DNA of 64,000 nt from Symbiodinium natans (lineage: Eukaryota > Sar > Dinophyceae > Suessiales > Symbiodiniaceae): NCBI GenBank assembly GCA_905221605.1, contig CAJNDS010002308.1, positions 186,001 to 250,000 of the forward strand, read 5' to 3'. Of this stretch, positions 55,799 through 64,000 are shown piece by piece (the stretch's first letter is position 1; each line of letters begins with the position of its first letter). The notes under the pieces were generated by a model. It saw nothing but the letters and a program-made list of their open reading frames with translations. It was not told the DNA's origin and searched no databases. Both the position numbers and the translations under genes were made by a program.

Positions 55799-56112
55799 AC
55801 AGGGTCTAGGGAACATTTTCGCAGTTGGGTTTAGGGTTTAGGGTTTTCAACTATTGCCCCCTGCAGGCTTCTTCTCCTCTCATATGGGGCCTCATAGTAG
55901 TTAGGGTACGTGCCAGAAACGCCATCATCAGCCGGGCCACATCCCTAAACCCTAAACCCCAAACCCTAAGCACAAAAGCACCACAACCCACACCCGCAAG
56001 CAGACGCCTACCTGCATGTGTGGGGGGGTGGGGGGGTGGGGGGGTGGGGTTTATGTCTTAGTAGGTGCTGTTTTAGATGATGGACCTACTTTGTCTCACT
56101 GGATTTTTTGCC

Positions 56113-56219
56113 CTTATATTTCAATTCTCAACCTTCAAACCAACCTAAAACGAAGCCCCAAACCCTTGGCTTATATTTCAATTCTCAACCTTCAATTCAA
56201 ACCAACCTAAAACAAAGCC
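56113..56219 (+). repeat. 57 bp tandem duplication
   Basis: The unit CTTATATTTCAATTCTCAAC... occurs twice; the second copy carries a 5 bp repeat of its own (TTCAATTCAA). A GGGGGGT-rich tract precedes it at 56020-56050. Confidence 0.9.
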
Positions 56220-56247
56220 ACAACCGGAACGCCCCAAACCCTTGGAG

Positions 56248-56308
56248 GAAAAGATCTTCACCGTCGACCCGGACAGCGCCCGGAACGCCGCCTCGTCATG
56301 GACCTTGG
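56248..56308 (+). CDS. Exon-like island with strong coding bias
   Basis: After CCCTTGGAG: EKIFTVDPDSARNAASSWTL, ending at GTTTAAG. Nearly all codons end in G/C. Confidence 0.5.
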
Positions 56309-56439
56309 GTTTAAGGGTTGGGAAGCAGGGTCCCCACGAACCGTTTAGGGTTTAGGGTTTAGGGTTTAGGGCACCCAAAACCTAGGAACTTCTAAGCACG
56401 CTAGCGAACCCTAATCCCTGAGCCCTAGACCCGAAACCC

Positions 56440-56567
56440 CCAACTCTAAACCCTAAACCCTAAACCCTAAATCCTAAACCCTAAACCCTAAACCCTAAAC
56501 CCTAAACCTGCGCAACCCTAAACCCTAAACCCTAAACCCCAAACCCTAAACCCTAAACCCTAAACCC
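56440..56567 (-). repeat. Two CCCTAAA arrays
   Basis: 56440-56510 and 56517-56567, about seventeen units in all. Confidence 0.9.
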
Positions 56568-56575
56568 ACGCGAAG

Positions 56576-56667
56576 GACCATCTTCTACCGCGGAAGAATC
56601 GCAGGTCCGCCGGGTCACTTCGAGAGCTCCGCTGAGAAGGGCTCCCCGCAGGCCGAGGGCTCAGGGG
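56576..56667 (+). CDS. Exon-like island with strong coding bias
   Basis: After CACGCGAAG: TIFYRGRIAGPPGHFESSAE, then KGSPQAEGSG, ending at GTTTAGGG. CCCTAAA left, TTTAGGG right. Confidence 0.5.
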
Positions 56668-56740
56668 GTTTAGGGTTTAGGGTTTAGGGTTTGGGGTTTA
56701 GGGTTTAGGGTTTAGGGCTTAGGGTTCAGGGAGTTTAGGG
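56668..56740 (+). repeat. TTTAGGG array
   Basis: About ten units. Confidence 0.9.
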
Positions 56741-56877
56741 TTTGGGGGCTGGGGGAGAATTTGGGGGTTAGGGGTTTATAGATGAGGTTAAGGTTTCGGG
56801 TTTGGCATTCGTTTTAAGGTTTACGCGCAGATTTAGGATTTAGAGCTCAGTAAGTTTGCACCGAGTTTAGGAAAGCA

Positions 56878-56982
56878 TCCCTAAACCCTAAACCCTAAAC
56901 CCTAAGCCCTAAGCCCTAAACCCTAAACCCTAAACCCTCAACCCTAAACCCTAAACCCTAAACCCTAAACCCTAAACCCTAC
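56878..56982 (-). repeat. CCCTAAA array
   Basis: Fifteen units; directly followed by ACATGGACCCTTAG, a remnant of family A or B. Confidence 0.9.
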
Positions 56983-58202
56983 ATGGACCCTTAGTAGGGC
57001 ATTAGTAATTCCCTATTTACGTGCATGGACCCTTATAAGGGTTTCTACCATCGCCCGATCTGGGAGGAAGGGGTTACGTTGCTGGGGCTTATCGGCTACA
57101 GGGTTTAGGGCTTCAGAGTTTGCATTTAGGGTTTAGGGTTTAGGGTTTAGGGTTTGTGATCTCCGCCGCGTGCTGACATTCTAAGGGGCCACAGGACGTT
57201 TTGTGTTGAGAAGGGGTGTTGAAAGGACAGTTGACCTTATGGGTTCAGGGTTTGGGGTTTAGGGTTTAGGGTTTGGGGTTTAGGGTTTAGGGTTTGGGGT
57301 TTAGGGTTTAGGGGTTGGGGTTTGGGGTTTAGCCCTCGGGGGTTGGTTGGAGGGGCGCCAGGCATGAGGGCGGTTCCTCGTGTTCAGAGTTTAGGGATTT
57401 AGGGTTGTTTGTGCCTGAGCACTGGGTTTGGGACTGCGGCTGTAGGCCTTTGGGTGCGGTTGAGGGTTAGGTTTAGGACGTTGGTGGCAGGCGCTTCCGA
57501 ATGCAGATGTTTGGGGTTGTGCGGCTTACGATTTACATGGTCTTTCGCGATTCAGCTTGTTGCCGAAAAGGGTCATCTATGCACACTATGATAAAAGCCC
57601 AAACGCTACAAAACCTGCGTTGTTTGCGGACAGGCTGCAGAAGTATGGATTTAGGCTGTAATTATGCTTCAGGTTTAGGGCTTAGGGCTTAGGATCCCCC
57701 CCCCCCCCCCCCCCAACCCACTTTTTGGTAGGTTTCCTTATCAGGGTCCATGTACCTAAATAGGGGAGGCTTGAGCCTTAAACTACTTCCTATAGAATCA
57801 AGGACTGGACAATTAGGGTTATATCCTATTCAGCCTAGACCCAGTCTTCAAGTCCTTCCGGCAAGAGCCGGGAGGGTGCAGCTCGTAATGCAGCATAGAA
57901 TCGATGCGAAGGGTTGAGGGTTTAGGGTGCCCTCCAGCCCCATATACCCAGTGCGCCGAACCAGGGCTTCCTGCTAAACAAACAAACCTGCAAAATTCAA
58001 CATCGTCTGCCCCGTGAACCCTGCAAGTCCTATAAACCGTGTTTCCCCCTCAAAAAACAAACCTCTATAAGCCCCATGGACTGTTTTGGCTGTGGCTGTC
58101 GTTGAGTCTGGGCTTTTGGTAAACCCTTAACCTAGGGGTTAGAGTTTAAGTCTAAGCTTGGAAACATGGGCCCTTCGTATGGCCCCTCACCATTGTGTTT
58201 AA
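56983..58202. other. Degenerate telomere-like tracts, C-run, unassigned unique DNA
   Basis: TTTAGGG/TTTGGGG at 57125-57152 and 57245-57335; open + frames at 57409-57690 are unsupported; C-run 57687-57704; half of a family A element at 57742-57815; a family B remnant at 58155-58205. Confidence 0.5.
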
Positions 58203-58274
58203 AGGGTTAGGGTTTAGGGTTTAGGGTTTAGGGTTTAGGGTTTAGGGTTTAGGGTTTAGGGTTTAGGGTTTAGG
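58203..58274 (+). repeat. TTTAGGG array
   Basis: Ten perfect units. Confidence 0.95.
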
Positions 58275-58526
58275 GGGCCTTATTGATCCGTCAACCAAGC
58301 CAAGGTTAGCTCCAGAGGATTGGTAGAGTTTAGGACTAGGGGGTACCTTTAGGGTTTTGAGGTTGAGGCTGGTAGGATCTGTAAGGCTTATAGGCCCCTC
58401 AACCCTAAACCCTATACTAGAACCGGGAGTAGGCCCCTTTTTTTTCCTTTGGTCTAGTATATATACCCTAAACCCTAAACCCACCGGAGAGGTCTGGATT
58501 TTTTCGGGGAAATGTGGAACCCTTAG

Positions 58527-58609
58527 ATGCCCCCGCTGGCCAGGGCCACTTCTTGAAGCGGCTGCCATCGACCGTCTCCCAGAAGACTCTGATACGGGTG
58601 GCCCGGCAT
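58527..58609 (+). CDS. Exon-like island
   Basis: After ACCCTTAG: APAGQGHFLKRLPSTVSQKT, then LIRVARH, ending at a possible GA donor (GAAGCC). This frame has better codon bias than the longer overlapping one. Confidence 0.4.
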
Positions 58610-58701
58610 GAAGCCCTAAACCCTAAACCCTAACTCCTAAACCCTCAACGCTAAACCCCTACAGTAACCCTAAACCCTAAACCCTAAACCCTTCGTCAGA
58701 C

Positions 58702-58812
58702 ACTCACACAAGGACCCCGAGTAGGCCCTTATTCCCCTTTTTGTTTAAAATTAGGTTCCCTCATCATCCCATTTACACCGAAAAGGGTGACCAAGGCCAC
58801 CCTTGGGTCTAG
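58702..58812. mobile_element. Family E element, copy 4
   Basis: GGACCCCGAGTAGGCCCTTA...CCCTTGGGTCTAG ends with the internal CCCCTTTTT/AAAAGGG pair, close to copy 1. Confidence 0.55.
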
Positions 58813-59150
58813 CGAATATTGATGTTAACGTTAAGCTTGATGTAAAAAAACTACTGCTGTGATCAAGTATCCTTTCTGCGTTTATCAGGATGATCACCGT
58901 CAGTAAGTATCGTTGCTATCACTATCATCATGTTCACGGTGCTAGTAATGGCATTCGTCGTCGTCGCCGTCGCCGTCGTAGCCGCAGCAGCCTTTGTTGT
59001 CATCGTTTTTTCTTACATGGTTTGTATGTAAGTGTTGATCATTCTTAGTTGTCGTTCTTTGGTCCCAAACCCTAAATCCTTTGCCATAAACCCTAAACCC
59101 TCTACGCCCTAAACCCGTACCCGTATTTTCTTTCGTGGCTAGCACTGGGT
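58813..59150. other. Unique DNA with CGT trinucleotide run
   Basis: A CGTCGTCGTCGCCGTCGCCG-type run at about 58955-58990. No gene recognised. Confidence 0.55.
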
Positions 59151-59187
59151 CTCCCTAAACCCTAAACCCTAAACCCTAAACCGTGAA

Positions 59188-59250
59188 AGCTACGGCCCCC
59201 TGACGCCCCTAAGCCCGCTAAGCCCTCCAGACACCATTCGCCCCCTGAGG
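59188..59250 (+). CDS. Pro-rich exon-like island
   Basis: After CCGTGAAAG: LRPPDAPKPAKPSRHHSPPE, ending at GTTTTGG. CCCTAAA left, G-rich repeat right. Confidence 0.3.
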
Positions 59251-59374
59251 GTTTTGGGGTTTAAGGTTTAGGGGTTCCCGCTTAGGGCTTGGGGTTTAGG
59301 GTTGCGGGTTTCCCTAAACCCTAAACCCTAAACCCTAAGCCCTAAACCCTAAACCCTAAACCCTCAACGCCAAG

Positions 59375-59468
59375 CAGTCTTCTTCTCAGAGCGTCACGCC
59401 AGGTGACCGTCGAGGGTGGCCCCTGTGGAGAGCGCACCACCGTACAGCGCCCGAGCGCAGTGATATGA
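59375..59468 (+). CDS. Exon-like island ending in TGA
   Basis: After AACGCCAAG: SLLLRASRQVTVEGGPCGER, then TTVQRPSAVI, TGA. A second frame is open but poorer in codon bias. Confidence 0.35.
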
Positions 59469-60112
59469 ACTAGGGGTTTAGGGGTTTAGAGTTTATGGTT
59501 TAGGGTGGTGTATATGGGGAGTTCTCTTGGGGTGTATGGTTGAGGGGCTTTACTGGGTTCGGCCGCCTAAGCATACAACTTCTGCCTATTTTCAGAGTTG
59601 AGAGTCGCTTAGGTATTAGCGATTGGGGTCCGAAGTTTCGCGCTATTTCTGTTGGTGTCAGACTTTTTTTCATGGTTTAACGCATGTAAGTCTGAAGATA
59701 TGAGCGGTGAGGCTCTCTCGAGAGGGTTTTGGTGCCGCGCTGCGTTTTAAGGTTTAGTGTGGCCCTAAACCCAAAACGTCAAAATGCCCTGAACCCCACA
59801 GGTAGGGCCCCCTCCCCCCCCCCCCCAACTCTACTGGGTTTAGGGTTTAGGGTTTAGGGTTTAGGGTTTAGGGTTTAGGGTTTACTTTAGTAACCCTAAG
59901 GGTCCATGCACCTTGTCATTATCTACTTGGGGCCCGAAGTCCAAATTTTAGAAAGTACTTGAAGGCCCAAGTAGGGAGTTATAGCTTAGATAGTATGGCT
60001 CAGGACCCGCCCTAGGGGCCTATACCCCTGCTTGTAACTTGTGGGACCCTGAACCCTAAACCCTAAACCCTAAACCCTAAACCCTAAACCCCGAAGAAAC
60101 CCCCTGATTGAG

Positions 60113-60164
60113 GTTCCCCATCGGCAGCCAGAAGTTGCTGGAATACCTGCGCATCGCGGCATGA
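60113..60164 (+). CDS. Exon-like island ending in TGA
   Basis: After CTGATTGAG: FPIGSQKLLEYLRIAA then TGA, all codons but one ending in G/C. CCCTAAA left; TTTAGGG from about 60195. Confidence 0.45.
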
Positions 60165-60347
60165 AGAATTTTCCACGGTGTTTAGATAGGGCTTAGGATT
60201 TAGGGTTTAGGGTTTTTGGGTTTAGGGTCGAGGTTTTAGGGTTGCGGGTGCCCGTAAGCAGCAACTGCTGAGCACCAAATCCCACAGCCTAACACCTCAA
60301 CCTGAGCCCTTCTTCTGGCAGGAGGGCTGGTCTGGAAGAAGGATTTC

Positions 60348-60454
60348 CCTAAGGGTCCATGTACCTAAATAGGGAATACTTGGGCCTTAACGTACCTCCT
60401 ATACCGGGACTTTTGGGCACAAGTAGCAAATAAGAAGGTACATGGACCCTTAGG
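60348..60454. mobile_element. Family A inverted-repeat element with perfect ends
   Basis: 107 bp. CCTAAGGGTCCATGTACCT at the left is matched base for base by its reverse complement at the right (19 bp). No coding capacity. Best-preserved member; relatives at 23534, 42884, 57742, 59893 (degenerate) and 63727. Confidence 0.85.
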
Positions 60455-60702
60455 TGAAGAGCCGCACCCTAAACCCTAAACCCTGAACCCTGGACCTTAA
60501 ACCCTGAACCCCAAACCCCGACTGACAATACTATGGAACATGGATCCTGAGATTTGACTCGCAGGTTCTGAAGTCTCCTTTGGCACTACTGACACTGACC
60601 TCAACAGGAGAGGAGAGGGGTTTAGGGTTGAGACCTACGATGCCCCCTAATACCACAATTCAGATCGACCCGTGCTAATCGGCCTTTCTCACAGTTGCCT
60701 CA

Positions 60703-60857
60703 AGATCACTCTCTTGTGCAAAGGTCGGAACAAAAAGAAACCCCCAAACCCTAAACCCGAAACCCTAAACCCCAAACAGCAACCACAATGGAACAATCAG
60801 AATGCGTGTCATGGAGGAGCTTGCAGTAGGATGAAGCGACGTGGACAAGCCAAGTGA
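60703..60857 (+). CDS. Cysteine-containing terminal exon or exon pair
   Basis: After CTTTCTCACAG: CLKITLLCKGRNKKKPPN. After CCAAACAG: QPQWNNQNACHGGACSRMKR, then RGQAK and TGA. A CCCTAAA/CCCGAAA stretch lies between, yet the frame happens to stay open across it, so either a 40-60 nt intron or read-through is possible. Cys/Lys-rich like other small Cys islands. Confidence 0.4.
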
Positions 60858-60935
60858 TGTGGAGCCTGGAGTTTCGGCTCTGCCTGAAAGGCCCCATTAC
60901 GTTTCCTTTAACTAGGGGCATTTGGGGCCTGAAAC

Positions 60936-61030
60936 CCTAAACCCTAAACCCTAAACCCTAAACCCTAAACCCTAAACCCTAAACCCTAAACCCTAAACCC
61001 TAAACCCTAAACCCTAAACCCTAAACCCTG
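60936..61030 (-). repeat. CCCTAAA array
   Basis: Thirteen perfect units. Confidence 0.95.
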
Positions 61031-61038
61031 AAGCCAAG

Positions 61039-61150
61039 GCGACGGAAAGCAGGCCCAGTGGGTGCGCATAGACAGCTCGAAGGTTCAGATCGTGGAGGGA
61101 AGCGTCCGCGGGCACTGCAACGGAAAGAGCCTGTGGACGAATTGTGAGGG
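61039..61150 (+). CDS. Exon-like island with strong coding bias
   Basis: After AAGCCAAG: DGKQAQWVRIDSSKVQIVEG, then SVRGHCNGKSLWTNCE, ending at GGTTTGG. One of the clearest islands. Family unknown. Confidence 0.55.
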
Positions 61151-61427
61151 GTTTGGGGTTTAGGGTTTAGAGTTTAGGGTGCTAAATTTGGGGTTTAGGG
61201 TGTAGGGTGTTGAGTTTGGGGTTTTGGGTTTGGGTTTGGGTAAATCCTGGGGGTCTAGATGATCTATGGCGCGGGAGTTCACAACAAAGGCTGCGTTGTT
61301 GGTCTGTTGTTTATCGGTCATCTATCTTCGATGCAATTAGGGTTTGGGATGTTCGGGGTTTAGGGTTTGGGGTTCAGTTTTTTTTTTTTTTTTTTTGGGG
61401 GGGGGGGTCGCCAAAATACCTTAGACC
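61151..61427. other. G-rich repeat, unique DNA and T/G runs
   Basis: TTTGGGG-type units to 61235, unique DNA with weak open frames, then a T-run followed by a G-run (61378-61407). Confidence 0.55.
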
Positions 61428-61487
61428 CTAAACCCTAAGCCCTAAACCCTAAACCCTAAACCCTCTAGGTCAATTCTCAGCACTCAG

Positions 61488-61575
61488 CCCGAAGCCCAAA
61501 TGCACCAACTCGCCCCCAAGGATCGACCACTTCTGGACTGGCCACGGTGGGAACAAAGCTCCTTTGCTGGGTTGA
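61488..61575 (+). CDS. Exon-like island ending in TGA
   Basis: After AGCACTCAG: PKPKCTNSPPRIDHFWTGHG, then GNKAPLLG, TGA. Good codon bias. Confidence 0.45.
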
Positions 61576-61913
61576 GGAACTAGGGTTAAGGGTTTAGGGT
61601 TTAGGGTTTAGGGCTCAGGGCTTGAGTTTGGAGTTTGGGGTTTCGGGTTTAGGCTGAGGAGAACCGCCCCCCAGATTAAACTTGCACAAGAAGCTTCACC
61701 AAGCCTTGGCAGAATCAAATATCCTTAGCCCTAAACCCTAAACCCTGAACCCTAACCCCTTGTCTGGGGGTCCTTTCTTGTGGGGATCCCGTGATTGCTG
61801 TGCTCGGTTTTGAGGGACTCCGTCTAGGGCAACATGGGGCTCTTGGGCAACCCTGAACCCTAAACCCTAAACCCTAAACCCTAAAACCTAAGCCCTAAAC
61901 CCGCGGAACCTGG

Positions 61914-61979
61914 GCTCCCTGCCCCCTCAAAGTGCCAGAACATCTCACCCACGAGCTTAGCCAGTGGATGAGCTCTTAG
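61914..61979 (+). CDS. Exon-like island ending in TAG
   Basis: TWAPCPLKVPEHLTHELSQW then MSS and TAG. Composition and codon bias look real but no AG acceptor was found between it and the CCCTAAA array. Confidence 0.3.
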   Translation, partial: APCPLKVPEHLTHELSQWMSS

Positions 61980-61989
61980 CTTTTTGGGA

Positions 61990-62080
61990 GGGTTTAGGGT
62001 TTAATGTTTCGGGTTGAGGGTTTAGGGTTGAGGGTTTAGGGTTTAGGGTTTAGGGTTTAGGGTTGAGGGTTTTGGGTTTA
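61990..62080 (+). repeat. TTTAGGG array
   Basis: About thirteen units with TTGAGGG variants. Confidence 0.9.
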
Positions 62081-62092
62081 AGTTTCCCCCAG

Positions 62093-62161
62093 GTTACAAA
62101 GAAGATGCACCGGCGGTCTGCTTCCTCTTGTAAAGAAACGAAAGGAAAGCAGCTCCCAAGG
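62093..62161 (+). CDS. Basic exon-like island
   Basis: After GTTTCCCCCAG: VTKKMHRRSASSCKETKGKQ, then LP, ending at GGTTTAGG. Confidence 0.4.
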
Positions 62162-62177
62162 GTTTAGGGTTTAGGGT

Positions 62178-62444
62178 TTATTTAGGGTTGAGGGTGCCAA
62201 TCAGGCCAGTCACAAGATCGCTCGCATCGTACGGCTGTGCAAATGCGGCACCCTCTTTGCGAGTCGCGCTGCAGTCCTCTTCTCTAAACCCAGAGTCAGA
62301 TGCCTCCTTGAAGGTCTTGTTGTCCCCAGAGTGCGTGTCCTTACATACAAGCATCGCATCTACCCACTTCCCGCGATGCCCTGTCCCAACCGGCCTTCCG
62401 CCAGACTTCTTAACTTTGTGGTACTTTACTGTAACTTTAGATCC
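62178..62444 (-). CDS. 88-codon minus-strand ORF, probable exon
   Basis: Read on the minus strand: VTVKYHKVKKSGGRPVGTGH, then RGKWVDAMLVCKDTHSGD and KEGAAFAQPYDASDLVTGL, to TAA. Composition is more protein-like than the overlapping plus-strand frame (about 96 codons). The first residues may be intronic (TTACAG acceptor on this strand). If real it is one of few minus-strand coding pieces here. Family unknown. Confidence 0.4.
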   Translation of the reverse strand, partial: GSKVTVKYHKVKKSGGRPVGTGHRGKWVDAMLVCKDTHSGDNKTFKEASDSGFREEDCSATRKEGAAFAQPYDASDLVTGLIGTLNPK

Positions 62445-62696
62445 TTACCTTTTTGGGGTTTATTGGGTTTCTTATTAAGGCAGCTAAAAGTTTAATTTAT
62501 AGCTACCCTGCAGCCAAGTTAACTCTGTTTGAGTAGTAGGTCTGGCCTCTGCTCACGTCGCGCGTTAAACTTATTGGGTTTGCAGATTGTGGGAAGCCTA
62601 TGAAGCCTAAAGCTTAACAATTTACTCTGCCTGGATTGTTGAAGAACTAGGACAAGCTGTCACAACTCTCAAGCATACCCTCAGGCCTAAACCCGA
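62445..62696. other. Unique AT-richer DNA
   Basis: No open frame or repeat of note. Confidence 0.6.
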
Positions 62697-62782
62697 AGCT
62701 CTAAACCCTAAACCCGAAACCCTAAACCCTAACCCTAAACCCTAAACCCCAAACCCTAAACCCTAAACCCTAAACCCTCACA
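62697..62782 (-). repeat. CCCTAAA array
   Basis: Twelve units, two CCCGAAA. Confidence 0.9.
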
Positions 62783-62790
62783 TTTTGCAG

Positions 62791-62871
62791 GGCTGGATTC
62801 TTGGCTGCAAGCGCAGCTGCGGCGCCGGCCGGGAGTTCGCCAGCGGCCACTACGGAGGGTGCCTTATCTGA
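62791..62871 (+). CDS. Cysteine-rich exon ending in TGA
   Basis: The acceptor CACATTTTGCAG is among the best in the window. The frame GWILGCKRSCGAGREFASGH continues YGGCLI and closes with TGA, with nearly all codons G/C-ending. CCCTAAA left, TTTAGGG right. It looks like the C-terminal exon of a small Cys-rich protein. Confidence 0.55.
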   Translation, partial: GWILGCKRSCGAGREFASGHYGGCLI

Positions 62872-62875
62872 CTTG

Positions 62876-63085
62876 AGGTTTAGGGTTTAGGGTTTAGGGT
62901 TTAGGGTTTAGGGTGACAAGTGAAAAGTGCAAAGGGGGACCGGTCAAAAACACAATTGCCGGGCAAAACCGGCTCGGGAAGGGGCCGACTGCCAATAAGA
63001 AGCCATGCTCTTAGGATTTAGGGTTTAGGGTTGAGGGTTTAGGGTTTGGGGTTTAGGGTTTAAGGTTTAGGGTTTAGGGTTTGGT
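62876..63085 (+). repeat. Two TTTAGGG arrays
   Basis: 62876-62915 and 63012-63085. The segment between them (62916-63010) shows no gene. Confidence 0.85.
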
Positions 63086-63224
63086 TCTTTGTATGGGCTA
63101 ATATAGATATACAGTACATCGTGTGGTCTAACTTTAGCTAAGGGAGCTTTAGCCTAAAACATGAGACTAAGAATAAGACTCTCCAAACGGCACTCCTAAC
63201 CTAGACCCCAAAGCCTCACCCCTA

Positions 63225-63286
63225 AGCCCTAAACCCTAAACCCTAAACCCTAAACCCTAAACCCTAAACCCTAAACCCTAAACCCA
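63225..63286 (-). repeat. CCCTAAA array
   Basis: Nine units. The unique stretch 63290-63420 that follows has an unsupported open frame (HFGARTLFWALWARG). Confidence 0.9.
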
Positions 63287-63473
63287 CTTCGGGGCCCGGA
63301 CTTTGTTCTGGGCTCTTTGGGCCCGAGGAGCATACAACACAAGGCTCCTGGCGCTGCTTCAACTCTAAGGAGTTTAGGACGCGCATCAGTTGAAGTTCCG
63401 GAACGCGTCACTTAGTTTAAGTTCCTAAACCCTAAACCCTAAACCCTAAACAAGAAACCCTGAACCCATCAAG

Positions 63474-63533
63474 CGCAACGCAGTTGTTGAGCTCGACCCG
63501 GGGTCGGAGAGGGTGCACCAGGATCGCTTTTGA
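63474..63533 (+). CDS. Exon-like island ending in TGA
   Basis: After CCATCAAG: RNAVVELDPGSERVHQDRF then TGA, with strong codon bias. Confidence 0.5.
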   Translation, partial: RNAVVELDPGSERVHQDRF

Positions 63534-63549
63534 GGGAGGCCAGGAGCCC

Positions 63550-63660
63550 CAAACCCTAAACCCTAAACCCTAAACCCTAAACCCTAAACCCTAAACCCTA
63601 AACCCTAAACCCTAAACCCTAAACCCTAAACCCTAAACCCTAAACCCCTAAACCCTAAAC
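63550..63660 (-). repeat. CCCTAAA array
   Basis: Fifteen units. Confidence 0.95.
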
Positions 63661-64000
63661 CTTGTCCCTAAAACCTAAACCTCTAGGTAGGGCGGGGTTT
63701 TGAAGGGTTTAGGGTTTAGGGTTGAGGGTACAGGAAATCCTTGGGCCTTGAAGTGCTTCCTGTTTAAGGACTTTGGGGTCCAAGCACATAATAGTAAGGT
63801 ACATGGGAGGGTTCTAACTCCCTTTAAAGTTGCTCCAGCAAGTGCGGCTGGTATACCCCCCAAAAGAAGAGGAGCCTAAATAGCAACCGCAAAGTGTTGT
63901 AACAATCCCTATACAAAAGAAGATAGGCTTCCCAAGAAGCCCATTCTAACTTATTTCCGGTACCCCAAAAAGGGACCTTGACGTAGAGAACTCACCATAT
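63661..64000. other. Partial family A element and unassigned sequence
   Basis: 63727-63810 carries the family A core (TCCTTGGGCCTTGAAGTGCT...AAGGTACATGG). No gene to the window end. Confidence 0.5.

Overview
The window reads as nuclear DNA of a dinoflagellate. Four things point there. Plant-type telomere repeats (TTTAGGG on one strand, CCCTAAA on the other) are scattered throughout. An intact Ty1/copia element carries the extra domains familiar from dinoflagellate retroelements. One secreted-protein gene starts with a signal peptide and a Cys-Asn-Ala-Leu-Gln leader of a kind common in this group. Introns use GT, GC and probably GA donors, and one intron is a short terminal-inverted-repeat (introner-like) element. 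The species cannot be named from the sequence.

Layout. 1-3161: telomere-like arrays, short exon-like islands and small inverted-repeat elements. 3167-12521: a complete Ty1/copia retrotransposon with identical 311 bp LTRs, inserted into a TTTAGGG tract with a 5 bp target duplication (AGGGT). One 2836-codon polyprotein holds gag, protease, a 2OG-oxygenase-like domain, a cytosine-methyltransferase-like domain, integrase, RT and RNase H, and a separate 194-codon ORF lies inside it in the +1 frame. 12527-64000: about 51 kb in which roughly 100 short telomere-like arrays of both orientations alternate with small unique islands. Most islands read as single short exons (20-100 codons, usually 20-35) on the + strand: one frame is open, rich in G/C-ending codons, begins after an AG and ends at a GT, GC or GA donor or at a stop, usually TGA.

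The best gene model is at 46235-49023: six exons joining in frame into a 260-residue secreted protein with a double-psi beta-barrel (expansin-like) domain. Its first intron is a 110 bp inverted-repeat element, and its other introns carry telomere-like arrays, a 61 bp minisatellite and further elements. Smaller joined models lie at 439-711, 23044-23522 and 44180-45113. Other islands resemble pieces of small cysteine-rich secreted proteins, a PAN/apple domain and a discoidin-like domain.

The structure most worth following is the relation between the repeats and splicing. Coding islands are usually bordered by CCCTAAA on the left and TTTAGGG on the right, so each intron starts with TTTAGGG and ends with CCCTAAA and could fold back on itself. 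Several of these inserts are flanked by 9-19 bp direct repeats whose second copy begins immediately after the intron-terminal AG. That suggests telomere-repeat-bearing insertions made new introns and took their donor site from the duplicated target. All calls were made by eye; single-exon islands are individually tentative.
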